Source: Larimichthys crocea (lineage: Eukaryota > Chordata > Actinopteri > Sciaenidae). Taken from it: 64,000 bases of DNA. Position 1 is the stretch's first letter. Each line of letters starts with the position of its first letter. Location of the stretch: the NCBI RefSeq assembly GCF_000972845.2, contig NC_040032.1:1693073-1757072 (forward strand). Reading direction: 5' to 3'. A program made the position numbers and the translations under genes. The notes beneath the pieces were generated by a model. The model saw nothing but the letters and a program-made list of their open reading frames with translations, was not told where the DNA came from and did no database searches. Shown piece after piece: positions 23,201-35,629 of this stretch.

Positions 23201-25964
23201 TTTCAAGTATGTAAACAAATATCGTTTCTTATTACTTATTTGGGGACGGCACAGTGGTGCAGTGGTTAGCCTCACAGCAAGAAAGGTTCCTGGTCCGACC
23301 TGGGGCCTTTCTGTGTGGAGTTTGCAGGTTCTCCTGTGTCTGCGTGGGTTCTCTCCGGGTACTCCGGCTTCCTCCCACAGTCAAAAGACATGCAGGTTAA
23401 TTAGTGACTCCAAATTGCCTGTAGGTTTGAATGTGAATGTGAATGGTTGTTTGTCTCTATGTGCCCTGTGATGAACTGGGGACTTGTCCAGGGTGTACCC
23501 CGCCTCTCGCCCTAAGTCAGCTGGGACAGGCTCCAGCTCCACTGTGACCCTGGTGAGGATAAGCAGATTGATGATTTACTTGGTTGGCTAACATGTATAC
23601 ACAGATACAGACATAACTTCAATAAGAAAATATAGGTCAATATGCTAGAAATCTCTCTAATGTTGTCTAAGAAAATGTAATAGGAACTATATGATATATG
23701 CAAAATCTGACATTAATGCAGGCAGTACCAAGAAAGTACTGAGCCTTTTGGTGTCATCAGGACTGGATCTTTGTTTTTTTAATTATTATTTATTTTGTTT
23801 ATTTAATAATTTTTTTAATGATTTTTTTGTTGTTGTGATTTTCGTACATGTGCTTTGTGTTCATTCAGGAACTGGCACTGGGATGAGCCATCGTGTGGCT
23901 ATGAGGTGTGTGTGGTGATGTATCACCAACCATCTGCTCCTCCCGGTCTGGGAGGGCTCTACATGTTTCAGTGGAATGACGACAACTGTGAAACCAAGAA
24001 CAACTTCATCTGCAAATACACTGCGGGTACTGCTGATACAGTATTTCAACATACTTTTAATTTGAATAGAAAATATTTGAACACATTGTTGACCGTTATT
24101 CATTTTCTCCACAGAGAAGACACCGGAGCCTTCCCCTTCTCCCAACTCCACTCAAACAAGTAAAATGTGCTTAGTATGATTGTTTCACAACACATGATTT
24201 TCAGACATTTCAGATACTTTTAAAGTGTGTGTGCTCAATAGACAGTCTGAACATCATGGTTGTTCCATTACAGATGTCTTCCCTTCATCTGTTGTGCCGT
24301 GGAATTCGGGCACCCACAAACCGGGGAGTACAGGTTGACTGACTCAGTACACACTCGCTACTCTGGTGCTGCCACATTCAAACACCAACCACGTGGCACT
24401 GACTAAATCTCTTTCTCTCTCTTGTCAACGTCTCTCTTTTAGCTCTGAACTTGGTTTACATCATCATTCCCACCATCCCTCTGATACTCCTGTTACTGAC
24501 AGTGATTGGAGTCTGCTGCTTCAAACTGATCGTCAGACGGTGAGGATCCAAAACAAATTTTAAAAACGTTTAAGACGAACAAAGGTTTTAATTCACCTGA
24601 AGATTTCCAACAATCATCTGAAACATTCATTTCATTTTTGATCTACTGTAACACTAATATAACAGACCAAAACTAACACTGACTCTGTTTACACGCACAA
24701 CATATTCCAGTCTTTGTCATTATTTCAAAAAAAGGCAATAACGAAGCCGTTTACATGGCTAATGACAATGACAACAGCAATGTTCCACTAATATTTACGT
24801 TTACATGCAGCCATGCTTACACTGATGAAGTTAATGATATACAGTACATCCTTTGGCTTATATAATAATCAAAGGATTATTATATCTTTTATAATGTTTA
24901 AAATCTTGGCTTTTCTTCTTCGCATGCATCTCTGTTTACAACACATGGAGCTGCTGATCATAAACAGGCAGGAGGTCATGTCACAAACTGTGGTAGTTAA
25001 AATGCATAATCTGGATACATTGTATATATCCCTTAATACAATGAACCTCATCAGGCTTTCACTACAGTAGTACTTTGATAGGATGGCTTCACAAATATAT
25101 TTTCTCACACAAAAATTGTCAAATTAACACCATCATTTTCAATACAAATGAAGATATATTAATTTTAGGGAAACGGTTTCATGTGTCACCCCTTCCACAC
25201 CTTGTCTGGTTCAGTCTGTTAATGTGTGAGGTAAAATGTCATGTATGCTGCTCTGTGTGTGAGACAGAAAGAGGAAACAGCAGAAATCAGAAGTGTGCCA
25301 GACAGACCTGGGCCTCGGTGCCAGCACAACTCCACCTGACGTCTACAACGTCATCCGCGCCCAGAAGGATGATGACCTGGTTTCGGCACGCCCACACACC
25401 AAAAACACCTCTTTTCTATGCTCCTCTCCTGACACACCCACAGGTGACTATGACAACCTGGGTGGTCGGGACACAGAGAGTGGCTTTGTGACGCTTGCCA
25501 GCACAGAGAGCTGCTTCCTCAACTTTGACCTCAATGACCTCAGCCTTGGGCGACGTAGCACCTTCTACGACGCCAGCTTGGGTCGCACAGGAAAGAAGGA
25601 GTTGAATGACAGTAGTCTGGGTTCCACTGGACACAGAGAGTTTTATGACAGGAGTCTAGGTCGCCGCACGACAAAGAGTGAGCATTACGGCAGTAGTGTG
25701 TATGGGGACCATGGATTGTATGATAGAGGAGGCAGTGACCTCTATGACCCCAAACTTAGGGCTGGAAGTCGCACAGTAAAGGCTGACCTCTATCAGACAT
25801 ACATCACCAATGGGAAGGAGGACACTTACCAAACCAGCCTCGGGACCTATGGAAACCGAAAATCCTACCAGGCAAATCTGGACTGCTACCGGAACGGCCT
25901 GACTCTTGATGGCAGAGGGAGATACTTCAATGAGCAAGAATGGATCAACAGAGAAAACTACTGA
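20217..25964 (+). CDS. layn: Layilin, C-type lectin transmembrane receptor with extended tail
   Basis: Layilin is a surface hyaluronan receptor whose cytoplasmic tail binds talin and ERM proteins. Coding exons: 20217-20292, 21496-21793, 23869-24026, 24115-24159, 24274-24333, 24443-24539, 25268-25964, giving 476 aa (human 382). Signal peptide about 1-22; C-type lectin domain about 26-177 with GDFWIGLRR, DEPSCG and FQWNDDNC; short Ser/Thr/Pro stalk; transmembrane helix about 215-240 (YIIIPTIPLILLLLTVIG); basic stop-transfer RRRKRK. The tail keeps layilin-type motifs VYNVIRAQ, RPHTKNTSF, DYDNL and ESGFVTLAS, which separates it from chondrolectin. After residue 332 there is a long extension with repeated SLGR/FYD units. 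Poly(A) candidates lie at 27285-27290 and 27394-27399. Identification is firm; a teleost duplicate label (a or b) cannot be chosen. Confidence 0.96.
20930..21180. mobile_element. hAT-like transposon fragment in layilin intron 1
   Basis: GC-rich 'cactagtgatgcgcgggc' with a run of pyrimidine/purine CCGCGGG phrases (20931-21040) looks like the terminus of a fish hAT-type element. It is followed by 'agttactagttactcctcc' and 'taactcgttactggtaac' (21083-21162), which resemble another common fish element end. Both are fragments without a transposase frame. Confidence 0.5.
22010..22186 (-). mobile_element. tRNA-derived SINE (minus strand)
   Basis: Read on the minus strand, the element has an A box (TGGCTCAGTTGGTAGAGC, complement of 22156-22173) and a B box (GGTTCGAGTCC, complement of 22105-22115), spaced as in a tRNA promoter. 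A tRNA-unrelated body and an AT-rich end follow. It cannot fold as a full tRNA, so it is a SINE in layilin intron 2. Confidence 0.8.
23241..23572 (+). mobile_element. SINE-like fish interspersed repeat
   Basis: The segment opens with 'ggcacagtggtgcagtggtt' and runs through 'gtgtggagtttgcaggttct', 'ctccgggtactccggcttcc', 'agacatgcaggttaattagt' and 'cagggtgtaccccgcctctc' to 'ggataagcagattgatg'. This is a very common fish repeat. The tRNA-like head is decayed. It lies in layilin intron 2. Confidence 0.8.
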
Positions 25965-26839
25965 TCCTTTAAACAGCTCATTTATTGTGTGTGTATATAG
26001 CAGTGTATGTGAGCGTTAGTGAGGATGAGAGAATGGCAAAAGACGTACGGTTGTAATAGTTTGTATGAGATTAAAATCAGGTGAGGACATGCTCAAGTTA
26101 TATTTTTTCACCAGCCCCACAAGTCAGCCTGTAGCCTGGTGGTACATTAGGACCATGTGGCAAATTTGTGATAAATTCTGAGTCTATTTACCCAAATTAC
26201 AAAGAAACATCGTCTCACTTCTATCTGATCTATTCTAATCATGTCTAGCCATGATGATAGTTTTGTGTGTCCCTGAGATTTCTGCCTCCAGCCCAGGTAA
26301 ATGGAGATGAATGAAGTTTTGTTTGTGGCGCTCAAACATTGGAGAATTACATAAAAAAAATTCAGGCTACTCCACAGAACTACAGCTTTCATTGCAGCTA
26401 CTTTCTTCTGAAGAGTGTGCAGCTTATTCTAGACACCGTTTTAATTTTCTGCATATTAAAGTCCATTCTTATAGTAATGTGATGGCATTATCTCTGAGAC
26501 AAATATGGCAAAACTTGGGACACGTATCGAAACAATCTGCATGGTTTGCTGTAGTGGAGAGCTAAATTGTTGGAACTCTTTCAACACGAGTCTCTCTACC
26601 TGAGTCGTCAAGACTTTCTCTGGACCCCTCTATAGACCCCGATCACTTCAGCTGATGTTCTGCTTTAACTGGGAACAAACACTTTGAGATAAATTACCAC
26701 AAACAAACGCACACACAGGAAACCTGGGGCTCCTTAGCGGCTAAAGTTAAAGCCAAACAACTTTTGTCGAGTAACAGCATGAAATGTGTCAGATCTGAGA
26801 CTGTAGTGATGATGAGTGACACGGACAGTCAACGCGTGG

Positions 26840-26873
<34 letters not shown>

Positions 26874-28077
26874 CAGCCTGTTTGCATGGCCTTGTCATGC
26901 TGCCCTTGCTTGGTAGGACAACAATTCAGGTCTTGGACCTTCATGTTTGCTGTGCCTGAAAATATTGTTTAAATCATACCCAAGTTTACGTTATATAAAT
27001 CAAACCGATTAAGACACATTACTGCTTGAGGGAGCCACGGCTGAATATTTTTATGTACTGCAAGTGTGTTTCGACGTGGCCTTAAATTGTAAGATGTCCA
27101 GATCTTGGATTAACTTTCACTGATTGATTGTTCCCTTATTTATTAATGGCTTTCTGTCAAGTAAATTAATGAGTACATTAAAGACGGCCAAAGACAATGC
27201 TAGCAAGTGGAAAGGTGGCTCATACAGTGAATTCAGCTTGAGCGCCTGCAGCCTGACCACAGCAGTGGCATGATTACTGAAGAGAATAAAATATAGCATC
27301 GTCATTATTGTTGTTTATTCAGAATGTATAATGCCTTGACATCTCTCCTGTAAGTGAGAGTGGTTTGTATGTTTGTTACATGAGGAATCTTCAAATAAAA
27401 CGAGATTAAAAATGAATCTGTGTGCGTGTGTTTCAGTGATTTTAATGTCCCGATAAAAAACAACAACAAAAAAACAGGATGGTTGTCAATCATGTTTTTA
27501 TTAACATTCCAAGTTAAATTAATAACGCACCCTTGCTTTCATTCATCTTCAGCACTCACACCTGACAGAGCACACAATGAGATACTGTTCAAGTGCGCAC
27601 AAGCAAACACTACAAGATTTCTTAGATGAAAGATTCTCCCATCCAGGCCACATCAAGTGAAGTATGAAAAGAAAAACACTTTTATTGTGTGTGTGCAACA
27701 GCCTGTCCCGGGTTCAATACATGTGAAATCTTGTAGTGTGCACTCACTGTAAGACATTCATTTACACACACAAAAACTAACGATAAAATGTTGACAAACA
27801 GGTCCAGCTGATACCGACCACGCATTCCTGCATACCTACACATTTCCCTCTCCCACGCACACACAAACAAGCCCAAAAGCAGACATAATGTCCTTAAAGG
27901 GTGTGATATCTTCAATCATCTTCAAATGTTTCAGGAGACAAAGACTATAGAACACATGCATGCACATGTGTTCATCAATCACACACTCACACACACACGC
28001 CAGCTTTTTTTGAGGGGAAGTGACTGATTTCTGTCGTTGAAGATTTTGCACTTGGGGAGCACGTGGAGGTTCAAAGG
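25965..28077. other. Convergent interval between layilin and alg9
   Basis: This holds the 3' UTRs of layilin (+) and alg9 (-). There are AATAAA sites for layilin at 27285 and 27394. A minus-strand site for alg9 (TTTATT at 27681-27686) lies about 390 bp past its stop. A TG microsatellite sits at 26842-26872. No extra coding exon seen. Confidence 0.55.
26842..26872. repeat. (TG)n microsatellite
   Basis: A run of about 15 TG units in the probable layilin 3' UTR. Confidence 0.95.
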
Positions 28078-31000
28078 TCAGCCGTGAGTCCGCTTACGAG
28101 GCTGCTTTTGCCGCCGTGGTTTCAAAATCACGTAACGCCTGTATGTGGTGTGGTGGTCTGATAGAAACGGGATGTAGAACACTCTGAAGAGAAGAGACGA
28201 CCTGAGAAAGAAGAGTCGTGTTTTGTTTTTTTTTACTAACAATGAGGTTTTAGCAAGAGTACAAAGTACACACATTAAGCTTTTCTCATTTTACCTTGAT
28301 GCTTGAAGGAAAGGCTTATAGGCGATGACGTTCCATTCCTCTTTGTTGCTTGCATAACGTGGCTCAAGCGGAGTCTCTTCTTCTGTGTCCAGGTCTACTA
28401 AGTAGTGGCACTGCCGTAAATCCACCTGTCAAAATTGTACAATAAAAAGGGTCATCGCTAGTACCACATAGTCAGTATGTCAAAAGATGAGCACGTATCT
28501 GAGTGACTCACATATCTGGTCGGCTCCTCCAGGTTCTGGTCGTTCATATGATCCGGAATGATCTGTGTAGCCAGAGGACCGGAGGCGTATGGCTGAGGCA
28601 GCTGTCCTTTAAACTCAGACTGAATGAAGTGCAGTTGCCAGCTGGAGATTAAGAAGATGATGACTCAATCACAGCCACACATGGATATAACAAAATACAA
28701 TTTCCTTTTTTTACAGACCCATGGAGGAATCCTGGGTACTGACTTGTGCGGTAGGAGGAAGCTGCTTGGGAAGCGGTACCACTCTTTGCCAACACAAACG
28801 CTTACAGGTCTGCCTTCAGGGACGGAGTGAAGAGTCGGATCCTTGGCAATGCGATGGAACTCTGGGTACAGGTCGAGAGGGGCATGGTAGCCTGTAGACA
28901 GAGAAAAAAAATGATGATTTCATGCATCTTAAACTGTTGCTTTTGTTGTTGTATAGTGTCTGTGGGTACACACACACACCTCTGAAGAGAGCAACAGAGC
29001 GAGACAGTGACAAAACTGTGAAGACCGCGACTGTGCTCAGAGCCAGCCAGTTGGAGGAGACGGTGTAGTGCTCCAGTCGGTACCGCTGGAACAGGAAGTG
29101 GTAGCATTTCTGCAGAAGATGAAATGAATCAGTAAAAGCTCACTTTATATGCACATTTATGACTAAAAGGGGTCAAATATAACTGAAGTCAACCAACACA
29201 GAGTACTGTAAAGCTGTAGAGAAGCAAACCTGTAGAGAGGAGAGGGCTACTGCTCCGCTGAGGCAGATGAGAGGGTAGATGGGAAAGAGAAAACGCTCTT
29301 CTTTATGAGGTCTGGTGAAGAAAACCAACATCCACAGATACATGGGAGACAGAGTCAGCCAGTATGGACGGCCCAGGTTCTGCACTGCAGAAAACACACA
29401 TGCGCACGTCAAATCACCTTTTTGTTTCTGCAACAACCTTATGATGTCACATACCATACATATAGACATGGGATATAAATAGTGGTCTGATAACATCAGA
29501 GCAACATTCAGTCTGTTTCCTGAAATGACTTGTTACACTGTGCTCATGAATGTAAACATGAGAGCACCAAGACAATGAGTTGAAAGCACCTGAGTGCGTC
29601 ATCACTGACCCCCTTTCCATCCCCCGCAAAAAGAGCGCATGAAATAACAACATCTAGTCTTTGTTTTTAGTGCTCACAGTCCTCACCATTGAACCTGTGT
29701 AACAGTGTCTCCATGAGAGCAGTGAGTGGCAGAGAGAACAGTGCCAGAGCAAACACCAGGTTGAAGTTCAGGATCCCATTTGCAAAGTAGAAATGCCATG
29801 GCTCTGTACCTGAAAATCAAACAAAACAAAACATGCTAAATATTACAGCTGGCGCGCAGAGTTTCACAGTAACAACATCATGACTGTATATGTATTTTAA
29901 AAAAAGTTGATCCACCAAGGGGATGGTCAAAGAATTTGTTGTATAACACTGAATGAACTGATAAAACACTGAATATTGATGGTGGAAACTCAAGTCCAAA
30001 GGTCCTGTAAATATTGTGTTATTGTCTGTGGATTAAGGCTGCCTGATCACTGCCAACTTAAGTCAGAGCGATATAACCTCTTGGCACACTTTCAAAGGGT
30101 TTCATATGGTCAGTGCTAATGACAGTATGCCCTCTAGAGTCCAATAAAAAGAGCGCAGCTTTAAATTGTTCATGTTTCTCCATGAGCCAGTGACAAATAC
30201 CCCAAATGTGCTAAATCACTGCCGGTGTTGTACACCTTAACTGTCTCAATAGTGTCCATCTACTGATGGAACGTTTGCTAACATCAGCTCGAGGGAGTTA
30301 ATGTTAGTGTATGGCTTTGTTAGGGGACCAGACAGAAGTGCCTAAATATGAGCGGGTTGGTCACAGCTGCCCGAGCGATCCTCAGATTATGAAAGAGTAC
30401 AGTCGCTCCGGATGTTAAAAAGTAGGTAGAATTTCAGAAAGTCAGAAATTGCATCATATAAACACACGTTGGCTAGAATTAACATTGAAGGAGAAAATCT
30501 TAGGAGGGCAACGGATCATTTTGCATCGCCGTATGTTGGGTATACTGTGTTTATTTTCAAGTTCAAATGTATATTTATGCATGTATAAATGAATAAAAAC
30601 TTTTGTCGACATGATATAACATGAAGTGTGCTTGTGTATATTACCATACAGGTCGGGCCCATGAGGTGTGAAGACGTTATACAGAAGAATATTGAGTGGA
30701 GCAATGACCAGTTTGCCATAAAAGAAAGAGTCCACTGCCACTAGTGGTACCTGAAAGACACGCAGAGGGGAAAGTGAATGCACCCAATACAACATAAACA
30801 TACATTTTGCATATTTTCCACTATAATGTCTATCATACATCCTCACCAGCAGCAGAAGCAGAGCAACAGCTGACCAGGTGATAAATGTTTTCCACTGTCT
30901 CTTTAACACCAGCAGGTCGAAGGCAATTGGAACCCTGCAGAAATAAACCCAAGCAGTATTGAGAGGGATACATTTTGACAAGTTTGTCAGACAAAAGACA

Positions 31001-34000
31001 AAAGATTTACAGTCCTACCCAATCAGAGCAGAGAATGGCCATCCAACGACGGCACCAGCAGCCACACCCATAATGGCTAATGGTGGCGAGTCCTGAAACC
31101 AGCCCGTCATGGCAACCAGCGTTGTGTACATGCAGAAAGACGAAGGCAGGAACGCTGTGGGGAAAGAACAAAAAAAAAAAAAAAGGTTGGAGGAGGATGA
31201 ATGACCAAAAAATGATGAGCAAACAAGAACCAGTCTCATTCATCTAAACCGGGAAATAAAGAGAACACGCAGAGCAGATATCTGAAATGTTCCTTCTAAA
31301 ATGGATACTGCACACTGTATCTTTGATCAGTGTGCTGATTTAGCAATAGAAGCTCTGCAATAAATTATTCAAGAGGAGCTGCATGGAGGCAGTTAGAAAG
31401 GCGGACAGTCAATTACCGAAGACAGTACATAATAAAAATGGACAGAACTGTGAAGAAATGACAAGAGACGGAATAAACGTGACCAACCTGCAGACGAGCA
31501 GAACATTCCTGTGCTCAGGACGAGGAATGCCAACATCAGACGGCCCACATGCAGACCAAACTTCTTACAAACTGCCCTAGGTCACAAGCACAAACAAACC
31601 AACGGTATATAGATGTCTACATAATCAGCACAAAATGTGTAACCCAAAGCTCTACGTGTGTAAACTCACTTGTAGAAATACAGTTCGCAGACACAGCAGG
31701 AAAACGCCAAGAGACATCGTACAAAGTAGAACACCAACACCTGCAACACAATCAGAACACACAATTCACAATTCAGTCTGAAACTTCTGCAAACATTCAT
31801 TACATTACATTTTCATACTATACAACAGGACAAATAAAATAACCTATGATTATGTTATAGGCGAGCTAATGTAGGAGAATATTTTACAGTTTTGTTCAAG
31901 TTCGTTACCTTTTTTGTCTGTAGAACGTGGGCATGCAAACAAGCAGGAAGAGCGTGTAGCCATAAGTAAGCATACGACCTGATGGCGTACAATGGAGAAT
32001 ATTCCCACGTTTGCATCCCCGTGCCGTACAGCAGGTAGTGCATCTGTCAAAACAGTCATCACAGCAATTACGAACATGAAGAGTTAAAAGAAAAGAAGTG
32101 TTTCTTCCACTCCGGGGTTTCTGACAGCAGTGAGTAGTACTCACAGGCTCCCAGTAGTTGAAGGTTTCATCGCAGTCCGAGATGTTGCTGAGCAAAGCCG
32201 CGCAGAAACGTGCAGAGAGCAGGCATTTAAATGCAGTCGAACCTTCTGGAGCCCATACCTGTCCTCCACGACTTATTGACCTATTAAAAAAAAAAGAAAG
32301 AAATATCAGACTGATGCAGAAATACCTTACAAGATCTATCTATCTAGCCAACAGAAGCAGACAACCTAACGGTCTTTTAACTGATGCTGGTTATCGTGGC
32401 TTCAGACTGCTTAGCTTCAAAGGTTGCTCTCTCCAACTGTAAAGTCCTGTCTTACAAATAGTGTCACATTTGATCAGTCTATGAACTTGGATCAACATTC
32501 CAGATGTTTCATGATTCTTCCACTTAAGAAACCAGAGCTACAGATAGTTATTCACACTTTTGTCGTTGAGAATTCATCAGTGGTCAGCTCAGTCAGTGGA
32601 TAGTAAATGCACAGACTCCAAGGTGTCTTCTGCTGAAAGGTTTATTGAAGCTTGGCCAATGAGAATGAAAGATTGATGAATACACTTGTCATGACAGAAT
32701 GTCACCTCAATTATAAAGAAGCTTTCCTCTCTGGCTCATCTGTATAATGTCATCACAGTGTCCATAAATGGTCATTAAATGTGAAATATGTTTCCCTTTA
32801 GTGGTCCGACATTCTTATCTGACTGTAGAAATTTCTATGTTATGCATACCTATCTGTTGTGTCAAGGGGGGAAGACAGTCTGACCTCAGTTACTACTACT
32901 TCTCTAACCACACAGAGCTGATCCGAATATGAAGGAGAGAAGTCCTCTAACGATCTAAGATCTAACACTATCCTTACCCTGCCCTGTGACCCTCATGTGT
33001 GTGTCCTGCTAGAAGAGAAAATTCCCTCACAGCTTTTATGATATCCAGCTAGATTAGTGTAATTCCCTTTTCAACTGGCCTCAGTAAGCCGCCTCTGCTC
33101 TGTCAAATGGTCCAGAACGCTGCTGCCACTCACATCACACCCATGTTGTGTGAAAGGTGTTACACTAAACCGACTTTATTATTGTTGTTGTTATTAATGT
33201 CAAGATGTGTTTGGTGGAACACACTTACTTTGAGTCAGAGAAAACACAATGCGAAGCGTGTCCGAGCGCTATCACTGACTGTATCAAAAGACAGAGTACA
33301 ATGATGTGTTATGATATGCTACAGCTGCACAGCAGTCCTCCTCTACTCTTCCAGTTACAGTTTTCACATTTCGCTTTCTGTTTGTTGTCTGTTCTACTTT
33401 TTAAAATCAGCCCTGTCTCTCTGACACAATTATGATTACCGTAACAATCACTATCATCATAATTATTACTACAATAGAAGAACAGAATAGATACTTTTTT
33501 GATCTCTCTTGAGGGAAACGTCTTTTTTCCTCATATGTGGAGAGATGGTAGAGTGATTGACAGGCACACATAGCGGCACCCTGGGAGCAGTTATTAGGGG
33601 TTCGGTACCTTGCTCAAGGGCACTTCAGCAGTGTCCAGGTGGTGAACTGACACATCCCCAGCTACCAGTCCATGCTGGATACTCTCCGGTTCCCAAGCCA
33701 GATCCCTACAGACTGAGCTACTGCCATGCCTACTATTGGTCATAGTAGCATAATTCCATCACCTCAAGCTTTATCAATATTATTATTCATTATACATTTG
33801 CAGTGGGTTTTCACACTGGTCTTAAATGTTATCTGTTTACTGTGTGTAACAAAATAAACCTCCAAATCACTGAATCCTGCATAAATATCTACATCATGTG
33901 TGGTTGTAGTAATGTCTCTACAATGAGCTGCTGACATCATACAGCTGTATTACATAACCAGTGAGAAATACCTCTATGATCTATGAAAGTCTATGACAAT

Positions 34001-34712
34001 AATCAGTGTTTCATGAGTGTTCAGAGTGGCAGTGTTTCCTCTGGCTCGCCCCCATCATCAGATTAGTTAGATTAGTCTTGTCAGCTGCAGCTTAGCATTG
34101 ATCCGCACGTTACGTTGTTGTTATGACACGTCATCTCACAAACTGTCACACTGAATATTTCAGCCACGAATCAACAACAACAACAACAACAACACCAACA
34201 ACACCACTCATCTGAAATAACCCTCCGTGTCCGTGCTGACCGTGAGCTGGTGTCACTTGTCATAAAGCTGGCAGTGTGTGAATGAATGAAGCTGACACAC
34301 TGCGTTATGTATTAAAATGAAATAACATGCAACCAGTTATCGGAGCGGAAATGCAACCTAACAGTCCTTATACGTCAACCTGCTGCAAACCCACGCTCCC
34401 GTGGGCTCTTGCGTGGACGCTATCGGTCCGTGTTATCGTCTTGTTACGCTCAAACTTGCTTCACGTATCAAAGTAAGCTAAGCTAGCTTCCCGTGCTCCA
34501 GCTGTCAGTCAGACCGGGGGATGGAGCTCACAGCGCCGGGCTCTAACACCTCCTCTCCCGGCTCATACTCACTCTTGTCGGGTCTCTGTTGTTTTGCTGT
34601 CGTCGTTGCCTTTCTCCTCTTTCGGTGGCCGAGCTTCGGCCGGGACATTCACGTTGTTTGCATCTTGTCTACTTCCTCGCCTGGTTCGCTGCCGAAGCGC
34701 CTTGGCCGCCAT
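28078..34712 (-). CDS. alg9: ALG9 alpha-1,2-mannosyltransferase
   Basis: ALG9 adds two alpha-1,2-linked mannoses from dolichol-P-mannose to the lipid-linked oligosaccharide in the ER lumen (GT22 family). Coding exons: 34712-34573, 32280-32145, 32043-31909, 31740-31670, 31576-31488, 31154-31019, 30934-30847, 30750-30645, 29809-29687, 29384-29230, 29109-28980, 28891-28744, 28641-28512, 28425-28295, 28201-28078. They give 613 aa (human 611). The luminal loop DCDETFNYWEP (82-92), the stretch TPHGPDLYG, and HKEERFLFPIYPLI (from 368) match the family. Many hydrophobic segments agree with a polytopic ER protein. The first exon (MAAKALRQRTRRG) is basic and poorly conserved, and was chosen because its GA|GTGAGT donor phase fits exon 2. 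Intron 1 (2.3 kb) holds repeat debris. fdxacb1 follows on the same strand, upstream. Confidence 0.97.
33050..33160 (+). mobile_element. L2-like LINE ORF2 remnant in alg9 intron 1
   Basis: Conceptual translation gives CNSLFNWPQ and, in a shifted frame, MVQNAAATHITPML. These resemble the C-terminal reverse-transcriptase motif of L2-type LINEs (CNSL..GLP, then QNAAARLLT...HITPVL). A deletion and a frameshift make it non-functional. Confidence 0.5.
33550..33735. repeat. Common fish interspersed repeat fragment
   Basis: 'ggttcggtaccttgctcaag', 'ggcacttcagcagtgtccag' and 'cagactgagctactgccatg' form a phrase set seen in many fish genomes. It is incomplete and lies in alg9 intron 1. Confidence 0.6.
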
Positions 34713-35629
34713 GTTTTCCGACGCTGCTCCAGAGTCGCCGGGTTTCGTTCATTTCCGCCGCTGTCCGACCGATGACAGCCTCATCACAGCCCGTATGACC
34801 GTGTCTGAGCTGAGGCTGCATCTCAGCCTTATTTAACTTTGTTAGGGTTCCTGTTGTTATTATTCTTATAAATTTTATTATTTCTCAGTGAATGATGTGG
34901 TGTCACAATTTGTTATTTACTTCAGCTGTAATTACACCTGAACGAAATTAAAGTAGCAAACGTTGGACCGTGAACATTGCTGTGGATACATGAAGCAACT
35001 TTATAGTACTTTAAACCCAGATGAACACACACTTAGCTCAAGGTAAAGATAAATACAAAGCAGCAATCTCCAAGCTGATACCGAAGTGCCAAAAAACTGT
35101 AGTTCATTGAGGCTACAGAACATTTCCATAAGTCCCCATATTAAAATGTCCAACTTCTCAGCAGAAATAAACATGTTTACAGCCTGGTACAAAAAACAGT
35201 TTTGGTCTCTATAGCTAATTTCATTGTTCTTGACAACTGTACTGAGGCTGAATTTTTGTTTAACTCACAGATTCAAATGATATTAAGGCTTAAAGTTAAA
35301 GTAATTAATAGTTTGGTGCCATTACAGATGGCTTGTTTGAGCAACCAGGTGTTTTTAGGTCTGCAATCATCCACATCTTTGCCGAATTTATTTATACTCA
35401 TTTCCAATAGACACAATTTTATGTTAAATAACAGGTTTATTGTTTGAAGATTAAAACACAGACACACAGAAAGCCAATTACATTTCAAAGACACACTACA
35501 GCAAGCAATGCCTCAACTACTGTAAACACACAGTTCAGGTACAGTTATGTAGATTATATACTTAGAATTTGCTTAGCAGTTTTGTAATTATAATGCCAGT
35601 CCCAGTCCATCCTGGATATTCAAGTGTAG
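34713..35629. other. Spacer between alg9 5' end and fdxacb1 3' end
   Basis: The alg9 promoter must lie at the left side. The right side is the fdxacb1 3' UTR, with minus-strand AATAAA sites at 35387-35392 and 35436-35441. Dispersed repeat copy 2 sits between them. Confidence 0.55.
35060..35345 (-). repeat. Dispersed fish repeat, copy 2
   Basis: The reverse complement of 35130-35220 is nearly identical to copy 1 (735-830). The part at 35200-35345 ('gacaactgtactgaggctga', 'aaggcttaaagtta', 'ggcttgtttgagcaaccagg') matches copy 3 at 44635-44780, so copies 2 and 3 share the fuller length. Confidence 0.8.

Noticed and set aside
33107..33435. Open frames in alg9 intron 1
   Set aside because: The first resembles the end of an L2-type LINE ORF2 with a deletion and frameshift. 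The rest is unstructured intron sequence.
34521..34775. Plus-strand open frame of 84 codons (starts MELTAPGSN)
   Set aside because: It is antisense to alg9 exon 1, whose minus-strand start, donor and phase fit the ALG9 gene. The plus frame has no splice or homology support.
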